The notes: generated by a model from the letters alone, not told the origin. A DNA stretch of 64,000 nucleotides from Lysobacter sp. Root76 (GCF_001428685.1 NZ_LMIK01000001.1:533288-597287), one strand, 5' to 3'. Shown: positions 1 to 8,786, numbered from the stretch's first letter. Numbers and translations are program-made.

Positions 1-969
1 GCAGCAGGTGCGCGAGGCGCGCAGGCTGGCCGTGCCGGCGGAGTTGTTCTGCGCCGAGCAGGTGCCGCCGGAGAAGAAGACGAACGGCATCTGCCAGGTC
101 GAGGACTCGCAGTTGGTCGCGGTCTGGGTGTAGCCGGCGGCGCAGGCCGGTGCCACGGCATTGGCGGTGGCGCCGGCGGCGACGTTGACCGTGGTATCGG
201 CGGTATCCACGCAGTTCAGGGCGGTGGCAGCCGGGTTGATGAAGTAGCCGACGATGTCGCCGACCAGATGCGTCTGGGCGAACGTATACACCGACAGTTC
301 GTTGGCCGACGCGCCCTGATCGAGCGCGACGGTGGCGAGATTTCCGCGGATGTCGCCACCAGCGTAGTTCACCGTCGCCGCGAGCGGCTGGGTGGTGCCG
401 AACGGGAAAGCGGTGATGTAGCCGGCGGCCGCGGGCGTGACGGTGGTGAAGTTGATGACCGCCGCGGCGAACGAGCCGGCTGCGCCGACGCCGTTGCAGT
501 TGCTGGCGGCGCCGCCCTGGAAGCTGTAGTCGGACACCGCCGTCACGTCGAAGCTGCGCACCGTGTTGGCCGCGATCGCACCGCCGGCCAGGCGGGTGTC
601 GAACAAACGGCAGGGCGAGATCGGCACGAACACCAGATCGGTGGCGGCGTCGCCCAGGCTGTTCGGCGAGATGTCGGCGCCGGCCTTGCTCGCCGCCGGA
701 GCGCCCAGCAGCGCGTCGGTCATGGCGTCGAAGTTCGACGCGTCCGCTGCGCTCTGCAGCGCGCTCAGCGGCGCCTTGGCGAAGGTCGGGCCCATCTGCT
801 GGGCCCAAGTGCCGATGTCGGCGCGATAGGCTTCCTGCACGTACGGCCCCCACTTCTTGACGACCTGATAGACGAGTTCGCCGCGGGCGCCACGACCGGC
901 GGCATCCGCAGGCTGCGACAGCAAAGGCGCAAGCGCGAATAGACCGGCGGCCAGAATCAACTTGTTCAT
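1..969 (-). CDS. Secreted protein with PCRxxDTR motif, paralogue A (3' end outside window)
   Basis: An open frame runs leftward from ATG at 969 to the window edge (at least 323 residues). The start has a GAGGGG-like ribosome site about 9 bases upstream. Residues 1-23 form a Sec signal peptide (MNKLILAAGLFALAPLLSQP). The mature part holds a conserved N-terminal block (LVYQVVKKWGPYVQEAYRADIG), a VFVPISPCRLFDTRLAGG motif and QTHLVGDIVGYF. It ends at the edge in a Cys-Cys pair that also occurs near the end of the neighbouring paralogue, so only a few codons are probably missing. The PCR-x-x-DTR motif is found in many secreted bacterial proteins of unknown role. No enzyme motif is visible; probably a cell-surface or extracellular protein. 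Confidence 0.85.
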   Translation of the reverse strand, partial: MNKLILAAGLFALAPLLSQPADAAGRGARGELVYQVVKKWGPYVQEAYRADIGTWAQQMGPTFAKAPLSALQSAADASNFDAMTDALLGAPAASKAGADISPNSLGDAATDLVFVPISPCRLFDTRLAGGAIAANTVRSFDVTAVSDYSFQGGAASNCNGVGAAGSFAAAVINFTTVTPAAAGYITAFPFGTTQPLAATVNYAGGDIRGNLATVALDQGASANELSVYTFAQTHLVGDIVGYFINPAATALNCVDTADTTVNVAAGATANAVAPACAAGYTQTATNCESSTWQMPFVFFSGGTCSAQNNSAGTASLRASRTCC

Positions 970-1000
970 GGTGTATCCCCTCTTGGCTCGATTCGCGGGT

Positions 1001-1019
1001 CGGGTCCCCCTTGGACCCG
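1001..1019 (-). promoter_or_regulatory. Hairpin in the 5' leader of paralogue A
   Basis: A perfect 7-bp stem (CGGGTCC/GGACCCG) with a 5-base loop lies about 30-50 bases upstream of the ATG at 969. It is not followed by a T-run, so it is more likely a leader structure than a terminator. Function unknown. Confidence 0.35.
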
Positions 1020-1213
1020 ATCGCCGACACTCCAAAGGGACGAGAACCAAAACGAAAACAGGACACACACCTCAAAATCGCAGTGACGGAATACGCATAA
1101 CGGCCTCCATCCTTCTCCGCGTTTCCAAGGGGACCGCGCATGCAAACGCTTGCAGCCGCCGCGGCCTGAGGGAAAACACCCAACCGGTGCCGCGACTGCG
1201 CCTCAGCAATGCG

Positions 1214-1240
1214 AAAGGCCCGCACGAAGCGGGCCTTTTT
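1214..1240. terminator. Intrinsic terminator after paralogue B
   Basis: A 10-bp stem (AAAGGCCCGC/GCGGGCCTTT) with a 5-base loop sits just past the stop of the leftward gene ending at 1273. The T-run is better on the + strand, but leftward transcription also meets the hairpin. The rest of 970-1272 is the leader and promoter region of paralogue A; I see no gene in it. Confidence 0.7.
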
Positions 1241-1272
1241 ATGAGGGTTACGCAAAAGCGCGCCGCTACCGG

Positions 1273-2289
1273 TCAGCGTCCGGGCAGACGACAGCACTCG
1301 GCGTAGACGGTCACCTGCATGGCGGTCGGGCTTTCGTTGGCGAAGACGCATTGGTGCAGCGTGCCGTTGGGATAGGACGCGACCACGCGGCCAGCCGTGC
1401 CCGCTGCCTGGCAATAACCGCCCGTCTTGGTGTAGCCGGCCGGGCAGCTCGGCGAAGTACCGGTGAACGAAGCGCTTCCGTTCATGGTGCTCACGTTCGA
1501 CACCGTCGTGCATTGCAATGCGGTCGGAGTCGGCGCGATGAAATAACCCACGATGTCGCCCACCAGATGCGTCTGCGCGTACGAATACACGCTCATGTCG
1601 CTGGCCGCGGCGCTTGTATCCAGCGCGACCACGGCCAGGTTGTTGACGATGTCGCCGCCGGCGTAGTTCGCGCTCGCCGCCAGCGGACGCGCGCCCTGGT
1701 ACGGAAAGGCGGTGATGTAGCCGGCCATGCTGGGCGTGATCACGGTGAAATTGATCATCGCCGCACCGATCGCTCCGGCGGTCCCGACGCCGTTGCAGTT
1801 GCCCGCGCTGCCGCCCTGGAAGCTGTAGTCGGTCACCGCCGCCACGTCGAAATCGCGCGTGCCGTTGGCCGGGATGACACCGCCGGCCAGGCGCGTGTCG
1901 AGGATGCGGCAGGGCGCGATCGGCACGAAGGTGAGATCGGCGGTCAGATTGCCGATCGCGCTCGGCGTGATCTGGCCCGCCGCCGTCGCGCGCGCGCCGG
2001 CCCGGCCCAGCAACGCATCGTTCATGGCGTCGAAATCGCGCGCGTCGGCCGCGCGCTGCAGGGCGTCCATCGGCGATTTGGCGAAAATCGGGCCCATCTG
2101 CCGGGCCCAGTCGCCGATGTCGGCGCGGTAGGCCTCCTGCACGTGCGAGCCCCACTTGCGCACGATCTGGTAGACCAGCTGGCCGCGCGGCGAATGGCTC
2201 GCTGCGTCGGCGCCGCGTACGAGGGTCGGAACGAGCAGCAAGGGTGCGGCCACGGCGAGCGCGGCGGCCGCGAGTATCGTCTTATTCAC
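1273..2289 (-). CDS. Secreted protein with PCRxxDTR motif, paralogue B
   Basis: This encodes 338 residues starting at GTG 2289. GTG is chosen because an AGGGAG ribosome site lies 6-7 bases upstream and the residues after it (VNKTILAAAALAVAAPLLLV) form a signal peptide matching paralogue A. It shares with A the block LVYQIVRKWGSHVQEAYRADIG, VPIAPCRILDTRLAGG, FQGGSAGNCNGVGTAGAIGA and HLVGDIVGYFIAPTPTALQC. The C-terminal third (YPNGTLHQCVFANESPTAMQ) contains several Cys, probably disulfide-bonded outside the cytoplasm. Same orientation and high similarity to A point to a local tandem duplication. Function unknown; surface or secreted role inferred. Confidence 0.85.
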   Translation of the reverse strand: MNKTILAAAALAVAAPLLLVPTLVRGADAASHSPRGQLVYQIVRKWGSHVQEAYRADIGDWARQMGPIFAKSPMDALQRAADARDFDAMNDALLGRAGARATAAGQITPSAIGNLTADLTFVPIAPCRILDTRLAGGVIPANGTRDFDVAAVTDYSFQGGSAGNCNGVGTAGAIGAAMINFTVITPSMAGYITAFPYQGARPLAASANYAGGDIVNNLAVVALDTSAAASDMSVYSYAQTHLVGDIVGYFIAPTPTALQCTTVSNVSTMNGSASFTGTSPSCPAGYTKTGGYCQAAGTAGRVVASYPNGTLHQCVFANESPTAMQVTVYAECCRLPGR

Positions 2290-2598
2290 TTGATCTCCCT
2301 GTGGCGCGACGCGCGGCGCGGGCATCCTGCCCCGTCCCGGCGCCGCGTGGTTGGTCGGCGTCCGCCGCAGAGTATGCCCTGCGTCCAGGCCAGGGCTGTG
2401 CCGGGTTTGCCGGTCCGCGCGCCGGCTCCCGCCGCAGCCCCGACCCGGCCGCCTCGCGCGCAACGTACCGGCGTCCGCACACCCCGCCATGACCTTCGAC
2501 ACCCCCTCGCCGGGCCGAAGGGGTCTATTGTCCTGCCACGCCCCGCACGGGGCGGCAACGATGCCCTACTCCCAAACGCCGCTAGGCCGGAGCCCGCT
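2290..2598. other. Divergent intergenic region
   Basis: This separates the leftward paralogue B from the rightward M13 peptidase and must hold both promoters. It is very G+C-rich. I see no clear sigma-70 boxes, repeat or RNA gene in it. Confidence 0.5.
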
Positions 2599-4710
2599 GT
2601 GACCCTGAAGAAACCCCAAATCCTGCTGCTGACCCTCGCCATCACCACGGCGATGGTCGCCTGCACCAAGAAAGACGACGCCGCCCCGGCCGCGGACGCC
2701 GCCAAGCCTGCCGCCTCCGCCGACGCCACCGCGCTGAAGATCGACGACAGCAAGCTGCCGGGCGTGAACCGCTTCCAGGTCAGCGACCTCGACACCAGCA
2801 AGGACGCCTGCACCGACTTCGGCGGCTACGTCAACGGCAAGTGGCTGGCCGCGAACAACATCCCGGGCGACCGCACCTCCTGGGGCGCGTTCGAAATGCT
2901 CGACGAGCGCTCCACCGCGGTGCAGAAGCAGCTCGCCGAGAAGGCCGCCGAACTGCCCGACGCCACCGGCGTGGACAAGATCGTCGGCGATTTCTATGCC
3001 AGCGGCATGGACGCGACCAAGATCAACGCCCAGGGCATCAACCCGATCAAGGCCGACCTCGACGCGATCGCCAAGCTCGAGAACAAGGACCAGATCGCCG
3101 ACTACCTGCGCACCAGCGCCGCCAAGGGCCAGAACGTGCTGTTCGGCTTCGGCGCCGAGGCCGACTTCAAGGATTCCAAGAACAACATCGCCTACGCCTC
3201 GCAGGGCGGCCTGGGCCTGCCGGACCCGACCTACTACACCTCGGCGGAGAAGAAGGACAAGCTGGCCGCGTACGAGAAGCACGTCGCCAACGTCCTCCAG
3301 CTCAGCGGCGTGGCCGCCGCCGACGCCGCCAAGCAGGCCAAGGACGTGGTCGCGTTCGAAACCCGCCTGGCCAAGGTCTCCAAGACCAGCGAGCAGCTTT
3401 CGCGCGATGCCGAGCTGTACTACAACCCGGTCAGCCCCGCCGACGCCGACAAGCTGGCGCCGAACTTCCCCTGGACCAAGTTCATCGAGTCGCAGGGCGT
3501 GGCGGTGCCGAAAATGTTCTCGCTGGCGATGCCGGACTTCCACAAGGAAGTCAGCAAGATGCTGGCCGACGTGCCGGCCGCGCAGTGGCAGAGCTACCTG
3601 CGCTTCCACACCGTCGATAGCGCCTCGCCCTATCTGTCGGACGACTTCGTCAAGGAAAACTTCGACTTCTACCGCAAGACCCTGCGCGGCCAGACCGAGC
3701 TCAAGGAGCGCAGCAAGCGCGTGCTCGACACCATCGAGGAGCAGGCCGGCGAAGCCCTGGGCCAGATGTACGTCAAGGTCGCGTTCTCGCCCGAATCGAA
3801 GACGCGCATGGAAGCCCTGGTCAAGAACCTCAGCGAGGCCCTCAAGGCGCGCATCGAGAAGCTGGACTGGATGAGCCCGGAGACCAAGAAGAAGGCGATG
3901 GAGAAGTGGGCTGCCTTCACGCCCAAGATCGGCTACCCCGACAAGTGGCGCGACTGGGCCGGCCTGCAGACCAACCGCGACAGCTACTACGGCAACCTGA
4001 TGGCCGCCACCGAGTTCAACTACAAGTGGAACCTGGGCAAGATCGGCAAGCCGGTCGACCGCACCGAGTGGGGCATGCCGCCGCAGATGGTCAACGCCTA
4101 CTACAACCCGCTGCAGAACGAGATCGTGTTCCCGGCCGCGATCCTGCAGCCGCCGTTCTTCGATCCCAACGCCGACGACGCCACCAACTACGGCGGCATC
4201 GGTGCGGTGATCGGCCATGAGATGACCCACGGCTACGACGACCAGGGCAGCCGCTTCGGCGCGACCGGCAACTTCGAGAACTGGTGGCAGCCGGCCGACG
4301 CCAAGGGCTTCGGCGGCCGCACCGACAAGCTGATCGCCCAGTTCAACGGCTACGAGGCGGCTCCGGGCGCCAAGGTCAACGGCAAGCTGACCCTGGGCGA
4401 GAACATCGCCGACCTGGGCGGCCTGGCCACGGCCTACGACGCGATGGTCAAGGCCACCGCCGGCCAGCCCGATCCGAAGACCGACGGCCTGACCCGCGAC
4501 CAGCGCTTCTTCCTCAACTGGGGCACCGTGTGGCGCCGCAACTTCAAGCCCGAAGAGCTGAAGGTGCGCTTGGCCACCGATCCGCACGCGCCGGCCAACT
4601 TCCGCGCGATCGGCGCGCCGTCGAACCTGCCGGCCTTCGCCGCTGCGTTCTCGTGCAAGCCGGGCCAGCCGATGGTGCGCGAAGGCGACAAGCAGGTCGT
4701 GATCTGGTGA
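2599..4710 (+). CDS. M13 family metallopeptidase, lipoprotein (PepO/neprilysin-like)
   Basis: This is a zinc endopeptidase of the neprilysin family, 703 residues, predicted to sit on the outer membrane facing the periplasm. The frame is open much further upstream, but GTG 2599 is the best start because it is followed at once by a lipoprotein signal (VTLKKPQILLLTLAITTAMVAC, lipobox Cys22). The peptidase M13 N-terminal domain is followed by a catalytic domain with NAYYNP, HExxH (VIGHEMTHGYDDQG; His540, Glu541, His544) and the third zinc ligand in ENIADLGG (Glu601). The C-terminus has the family CKPGQPM block. All catalytic residues are present. It is followed after a terminator by a second M13 gene in the same direction. 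Confidence 0.93.
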   Translation: MTLKKPQILLLTLAITTAMVACTKKDDAAPAADAAKPAASADATALKIDDSKLPGVNRFQVSDLDTSKDACTDFGGYVNGKWLAANNIPGDRTSWGAFEMLDERSTAVQKQLAEKAAELPDATGVDKIVGDFYASGMDATKINAQGINPIKADLDAIAKLENKDQIADYLRTSAAKGQNVLFGFGAEADFKDSKNNIAYASQGGLGLPDPTYYTSAEKKDKLAAYEKHVANVLQLSGVAAADAAKQAKDVVAFETRLAKVSKTSEQLSRDAELYYNPVSPADADKLAPNFPWTKFIESQGVAVPKMFSLAMPDFHKEVSKMLADVPAAQWQSYLRFHTVDSASPYLSDDFVKENFDFYRKTLRGQTELKERSKRVLDTIEEQAGEALGQMYVKVAFSPESKTRMEALVKNLSEALKARIEKLDWMSPETKKKAMEKWAAFTPKIGYPDKWRDWAGLQTNRDSYYGNLMAATEFNYKWNLGKIGKPVDRTEWGMPPQMVNAYYNPLQNEIVFPAAILQPPFFDPNADDATNYGGIGAVIGHEMTHGYDDQGSRFGATGNFENWWQPADAKGFGGRTDKLIAQFNGYEAAPGAKVNGKLTLGENIADLGGLATAYDAMVKATAGQPDPKTDGLTRDQRFFLNWGTVWRRNFKPEELKVRLATDPHAPANFRAIGAPSNLPAFAAAFSCKPGQPMVREGDKQVVIW

Positions 4711-4795
4711 GTCACCGCGCCGCGCGCGCGTTCCGCCACCGTGAGCGGAACGCGCGAACTACGCGGCGCACTTAATCCCCGCCCTCGTCGGCAGG

Positions 4796-4831
4796 CGCGA
4801 AGGCCCGGGTTTCCCGGGCCTTCGCTTTTCC
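4796..4831. terminator. Intrinsic terminator after the first M13 peptidase gene
   Basis: GCGAAGGCCCGGG and CCCGGGCCTTCGC form a perfect inverted repeat followed by TTTT. It lies about 85 bases after the stop at 4710. Confidence 0.85.
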
Positions 4832-4851
4832 GGCCACCGGACCGCCCCGCC

Positions 4852-4880
4852 TTGGGGTAGGAGCGGCGTAAGCCGCGACC
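4852..4880 (+). repeat. GTAG-type REP element, type A, single
   Basis: TTGGGGTAGGAGCGGCGTAA followed by GCCGCGACC: a GTAG head then a GCGGC/GCCGC stem around GTAA. The same unit recurs at 12955, 13033 (inverted), 18149, 18223 (inverted) and 31493. Here it stands alone between the two M13 genes; the rest of 4711-5063 holds only the terminator and the promoter region of the next gene. Confidence 0.85.
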
Positions 4881-5063
4881 GCGACCTTCGACCGCCGACG
4901 CAAGCCGCAGGCCCCTCGACGATGGACCGCCCAGCCTCGTGTCGCCGTCGGCCCTCCGATGCAGCGCGGCCCTCCCCGGCCACTTTCCGCAACCGCCAAA
5001 CCCGTTCATAGGCAAGCGACGGGCGCTTGTTAAACTGCCCCGATCACCAGGACGGAATCCGCG

Positions 5064-7085
5064 ATGACGACCCTACGCCCGCTTACCTGCGCCCTCGCCC
5101 TCAGCCTGATCGCCGGCCTGGCCCTGCCCACCGCCGATGCCGCCAAGAAGAAGCGGGCGCCCGCCAAGCCCAAGGCCGCCGCCGTCGCCACCGCCTGCAC
5201 CGATTTCTACGCCAACGCCAACGCCGACTGGCTGCGCGGCAATGCCCTGCCGTCCGGGGTCGCCTCGGTCTCGGCCTTGGAACAACTTGACGCGCGCACC
5301 CGCCAACAGACCCTGGACCTGCTCAACGGCGCCATGACCGCACCGCAGGGCAACGTGCAGAAGCTGCTCGGCGATTTCTGGGCCAGCGGCCTGGACGAGG
5401 CCGCGGTCGAGCGCGACGGCGCCCAGCCGATCGCCCCGCTGCTGTCGCGCATCGCCGCGATCAAGAAGGCCAAGGACATCCCGGCCTCGATCGCCGCGCT
5501 GCACCAGGTCGGCATCCCAGTGGTCTTCAACTTCGCCGCCGACGTCGACCTGCAGGACCTCAACCGCCACATCGGCTACTTCGGCCAGGGCGGCCTGGGC
5601 CTGCCCGACCCGGCCTACTACACCCGCAACGACGCCGAGACCCGTCAGCTGCTGGGTTACTACAACAACTACGTGCAGAAGATCCTGGCCCTGACCGGCA
5701 CGCCGCAGGCTCAGTTGGCGGCCGAGTCGCAGCTGGTGATCGATCTGGAAACCCGGATCGCGCGCGCCTCGCAGTCGCTGCCGGAGCTGCGCCAGCTGCG
5801 CAACCACTACGCCCCGGTGCAGGTTTCGGCACTGGCCAAGCAGTACAAGCGCCTGCAGCTGGGCGACTTCCTAAAGGCCCAGGGCGTCAGCGACGACAGC
5901 GTCTCGATCGGCAACGCCAAGCTGTTCGCCGAACTCGACAACCTGGTCGGCACGCTCAAGCCCGAGCAGTGGAAGGTTTACCTGCGCTGGCGCGTCGGCG
6001 ATTCGATGGCGCCCTACCTGGCCAAGCCCTACCGCGACGCCCAATACGATTTCCACGGCCGCATCCTGCGCGGCATGACCGCGCCGCTGCCGCGCCAGCA
6101 GGCCGTGCTCGACGCCATGAACCTCGCCGCCGGCCCGATGATCGGCCGCGAATACGCCGCCAAGTACCTGCCCGCCGGCACCGACAAGCGCGCCGAGGAA
6201 ATCGCCTCGCAAGTGCTGGCGACCCTGGGCAAGGCGATCGACGCCGATACCCGCTTCAGCGATTCGGCCAAGGCCGAGGCGCGCGCCAAGCTGGCCAAGC
6301 TCAAGATCGAAGTCGGCACCCCGCACCGCGATCTGGACTATTCGGTGCAGCCGATGGGCCGCGGCAGCTTCGGCAGCAACATGTTGATCGCCTCGACCTG
6401 GCGCCACCGCGAAGAGATGAAGCGCATCGGCCGCGGCAACGCCGATCGCCGCTGGGACGTGCTGCCGCAGGACCCGGCCCTGGCCTACGACATCGCCCAG
6501 AACCGCCTGATCGTCACCGCCGCCGTGCTGCAGGCGCCGGTGCTGGACATGAGCAAGGACGCGGCCGCGCAATACGGCTCGTTCGGCGCCCTGGTCGGGC
6601 ACGAACTCAGCCACGGCTTCGACAGCCGCGGCCGCCTGGTCAACGCCAAGCAGGAAGTGCGCGACTGGTGGACCCCGACCGAAACTGCGGCCTGGGAAGC
6701 GCTGGGCAATCGCGTCGCCGCGCAGTACGGCGCCTACGAATACCCGGGCCTGAAGGGCGTGAAGGTCAACGGCCAGCAGACCCGCGACGAGAACATCGCC
6801 GACATCGCCGGCATCGAGCTGGCCTGGAAGACCTTCCGCGCCGAAGTCCCGACCCCGGCCAAGGACGCCGACCAGTCCTTCTACCGTGCCTGGGCCGGAC
6901 TGTGGGCGCAGCAGGCCAGCACCGAGGCCTACACCCAGCGCGCCGCGACCAGCGTGCACGCACCGGGCCAGTGGCGCACCAACGGCCCGCTGGTCAGCCA
7001 GCCCAGCTTCGGCGAGGCGTACGCCTGCAAGGCCGGCCAGCCGATGCAGGCCAAGCCGGAACAGCGGATCACGATCTTCCCCTGA
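5064..7085 (+). CDS. M13 family metallopeptidase, Sec-exported
   Basis: This is a second neprilysin-like zinc endopeptidase, 673 residues. It starts at ATG 5064 with a cleavable signal peptide (MTTLRPLTCALALSLIAGLA, cleavage near ADA-A) and no lipobox Cys, so it should be soluble in the periplasm or secreted, unlike its upstream neighbour. A Lys/Ala/Pro-rich spacer follows the signal. The catalytic domain carries HExxH (LVGHELSHGFDSRG; His513, Glu514, His517) and ENIADIAG (Glu576). NAYYNP of the neighbour is replaced by DIAQNRL, so substrate contacts may differ. It ends in ACKAGQPM like its neighbour. Tandem duplication followed by divergence is the simplest origin. Confidence 0.93.
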   Translation: MTTLRPLTCALALSLIAGLALPTADAAKKKRAPAKPKAAAVATACTDFYANANADWLRGNALPSGVASVSALEQLDARTRQQTLDLLNGAMTAPQGNVQKLLGDFWASGLDEAAVERDGAQPIAPLLSRIAAIKKAKDIPASIAALHQVGIPVVFNFAADVDLQDLNRHIGYFGQGGLGLPDPAYYTRNDAETRQLLGYYNNYVQKILALTGTPQAQLAAESQLVIDLETRIARASQSLPELRQLRNHYAPVQVSALAKQYKRLQLGDFLKAQGVSDDSVSIGNAKLFAELDNLVGTLKPEQWKVYLRWRVGDSMAPYLAKPYRDAQYDFHGRILRGMTAPLPRQQAVLDAMNLAAGPMIGREYAAKYLPAGTDKRAEEIASQVLATLGKAIDADTRFSDSAKAEARAKLAKLKIEVGTPHRDLDYSVQPMGRGSFGSNMLIASTWRHREEMKRIGRGNADRRWDVLPQDPALAYDIAQNRLIVTAAVLQAPVLDMSKDAAAQYGSFGALVGHELSHGFDSRGRLVNAKQEVRDWWTPTETAAWEALGNRVAAQYGAYEYPGLKGVKVNGQQTRDENIADIAGIELAWKTFRAEVPTPAKDADQSFYRAWAGLWAQQASTEAYTQRAATSVHAPGQWRTNGPLVSQPSFGEAYACKAGQPMQAKPEQRITIFP

Positions 7086-7106
7086 TCGACGCGGCGACGA
7101 AGCAAC

Positions 7107-7140
7107 GAAAAACGGCGCGGATTCCGCGCCGTTTTTCTTT
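7107..7140. terminator. Bidirectional terminator between M13 and rhomboid genes
   Basis: A 10-bp stem AACGGCGCGG/CCGCGCCGTT with a 3-base loop is flanked by an A-run upstream and TTTTTCTTTT downstream, so it can stop both converging genes. Confidence 0.9.
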
Positions 7141-7162
7141 TGCGAGTATCGCGGCCGCTGGA

Positions 7163-7819
7163 CTAGCGCACGATCCGCGGCCGCGGCGGCTTCGGCCGCC
7201 CGAACGGCGGCTGCCCGCGCCAGTAGCGGATCAGCAGCCAGCCGAACAGCATGCCGCCCAGGTGGGCGAAATGGGCCACGCCCGGCTGCGTGCCGGTCAC
7301 GCCCAGCAGCAGTTCGACCGCGCCGTAGATGATCACCAGCGTGCGCGCCTTCATCGGGATCGGCGGGATCAACAGCATCACGCGCTGGTTCGGGAACATC
7401 AGCCCGTAGGCCAGCAACAGACCGAAGATGCCGCCGGACGCGCCCAGGGTCGGATACGCGCCGCCGCCCTGGGTCATGGTCCAGTAACCGACCGCGAGCT
7501 GGCACAAGGCCGCGCCGATCACGCATACCAAGTAATACGTCAGATAACGGCGCTGGCCCCACACGTGCTCGACCTGGGCGCCGAACATCAGCAGGGTCAG
7601 CATGTTGAACAACAGGTGCATGACGTTGCCATGCAGGAAGGCGTAGCTCAGCACCTGCCAGGGCATGAAGCCGTAGCCGGCGTAGGGGTCGCTCTCCGCG
7701 CCTGGCGGCCAGAGCATGAAAGGGGCGAAAACGGCGTCGCCGAGGGCGAATTGCAACAGAAACACCAGGCCGTTGGCGATCAACAGGGCCTTGGTGACGG
7801 GCGGCAGGTTGGAGAACAT
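7163..7819 (-). CDS. Rhomboid family intramembrane serine protease
   Basis: A 218-residue membrane protein with about six hydrophobic segments. It has the rhomboid motif HGNVMHLLFN in the second helix (residues 63-72), the nucleophile in TLGASGGIFG (Ser128) and the catalytic His in AHFAHLGGMLFG (His186). These make it a probably active intramembrane serine protease of the inner membrane that cuts single-pass helices; the substrate cannot be told. It converges on the M13 gene across a shared terminator. It is short, with no extra cytosolic domain. Confidence 0.92.
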   Translation of the reverse strand: MFSNLPPVTKALLIANGLVFLLQFALGDAVFAPFMLWPPGAESDPYAGYGFMPWQVLSYAFLHGNVMHLLFNMLTLLMFGAQVEHVWGQRRYLTYYLVCVIGAALCQLAVGYWTMTQGGGAYPTLGASGGIFGLLLAYGLMFPNQRVMLLIPPIPMKARTLVIIYGAVELLLGVTGTQPGVAHFAHLGGMLFGWLLIRYWRGQPPFGRPKPPRPRIVR

Positions 7820-7901
7820 CGGTACTCCCGGGGGATGCGGCTATGGTAGCCGTTGCGTGCGCGCATCGTCTTGAACGCAGCGCGCACGGCCGGGCCGGAC
7901 C

Positions 7902-8249
7902 TCAGTCCGGCGGCCCCCAGATTTGCGAATCCAGCGTCGCGGCGGCGCGAACGCCGATCACCCGCCCGCCTTCCACGCGCAGGCCCTCGGCGCGCAGGCG
8001 CTGGCATTGCTCGCGATAGCCCTTGGAGCCTTCCGGCAGCGCGATCCGGCCGTCGGAGCGCAGCACGCGGTGCCAGGGCAGCTTGCGGTCCTCGTTCTGG
8101 CTGAGCAGGCGCGCGACCAGACGCGCCCGCCCGGGCAGGCCGGCACGGCGCGCGACTTCGCCATAGCCGGCGACCTCACCCTTGGGAATGGCGCGGATCG
8201 CGGCGAGGATGCGTTGGGCGGCGACCTCAGAGTCCATGAGGGTTAGCAT
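7902..8249 (-). CDS. atl: Alkyltransferase-like protein (Atl/YbaZ type)
   Basis: A 115-residue protein made of the C-terminal, DNA-binding domain of O6-alkylguanine-DNA alkyltransferases. The active-site motif PCHRV is replaced by PWHRV (Trp59-His60), the hallmark of Atl proteins, which bind O6-alkylguanine without removing the alkyl group and hand it to nucleotide excision repair. The recognition helix region RARLVARLLSQN fits the family. The start is uncertain: ATG 8249 is used here, but the in-frame ATG four codons later (8237) fits the family length equally well, and neither has a strong ribosome site. It lies between the rhomboid gene and a divergent YbjN-like gene. Confidence 0.87.
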   Translation of the reverse strand: MLTLMDSEVAAQRILAAIRAIPKGEVAGYGEVARRAGLPGRARLVARLLSQNEDRKLPWHRVLRSDGRIALPEGSKGYREQCQRLRAEGLRVEGGRVIGVRAAATLDSQIWGPPD

Positions 8250-8290
8250 AGCGAGGTCGCACGTACAAAGAAGCCCGCAGGGAGCAGACC

Positions 8291-8698
8291 ATGAAATTCG
8301 AACAAATCCGCAAGCACCTCACCCAGTCCGGCTTCCACCTCACCCTGCACGACGAAGGGGTGCTGTGCATCGAGCTGTCCTTGGAACAGGGCACGCGCCA
8401 CCAGGCGATCTTCCTGTCCGAGCTGGAGGACGACGACCAGCGTCCGTTTCTGCGCGTGAGCACCGCGATCGCGCCGACCACCGGCCTGGACGCGCGCCGC
8501 GCCCTGATCTTCAACTGGCAGAGCCACGTCGGCTACCTCGCCATCGGCGACCTCGACGGCGTGCCTTACCTGCAGCTGTGCGAGAACCGCCCGCTGGAAG
8601 GCCTGGCCGCGTCCGAGATCGACCGCCTGGTGCTGGAGATCGGCGGCTTGGGCGATCGCATGGAGCGGATGCTGTCGGCGGATGGGGATCTGCTCTAA
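8291..8698 (+). CDS. YbjN-like small protein
   Basis: A 135-residue acidic cytosolic protein with a ribosome site (AGGGAG) 8 bases before ATG 8291. It is an alpha/beta protein without signal or membrane segment (MKFEQIRKHLTQSGFHLTLH at the start, LASEIDRLVLEIGGLGDRMERM-like helix at the end). The pattern resembles the YbjN/type III chaperone-like fold, whose members act as protein-binding or chaperone-like factors. That assignment rests on general pattern only. It is divergent from the atl gene and probably monocistronic. Confidence 0.6.
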   Translation: MKFEQIRKHLTQSGFHLTLHDEGVLCIELSLEQGTRHQAIFLSELEDDDQRPFLRVSTAIAPTTGLDARRALIFNWQSHVGYLAIGDLDGVPYLQLCENRPLEGLAASEIDRLVLEIGGLGDRMERMLSADGDLL

Positions 8699-8712
8699 GC
8701 CGCGCGGGAAAC

Positions 8713-8786
8713 CGTAGGGTGCGGTGTAACCGCAGCCTGCGATCCTGACGGGGTTCGCAGTCGCGACTCGCGCGCTCCTACCCCAA
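8713..8786. repeat. Degenerate inverted pair of REP-like elements
   Basis: GTAGGGTGCGGTGTAACCGCA (from about 8714) and an inverted degenerate type A copy (8757-8786, ending CGCTCCTACCCCAA) lie back to back between the YbjN-like gene and the pit terminator. The second copy has lost part of its palindrome. Confidence 0.6.

Noticed and set aside
1150..2598. N-terminal extension of the first M13 peptidase
   Set aside because: The open frame runs antisense through paralogue B and has no conserved sequence; the lipoprotein signal starts cleanly at GTG 2599.
2566..4587. Long open frame (673 codons) opposite the first M13 peptidase
   Set aside because: Its translation is a low-complexity mirror of the M13 gene, rich in Val/Gly/Leu/Ala, typical of antisense frames in 70% G+C DNA. 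The M13 motifs on the other strand are complete.
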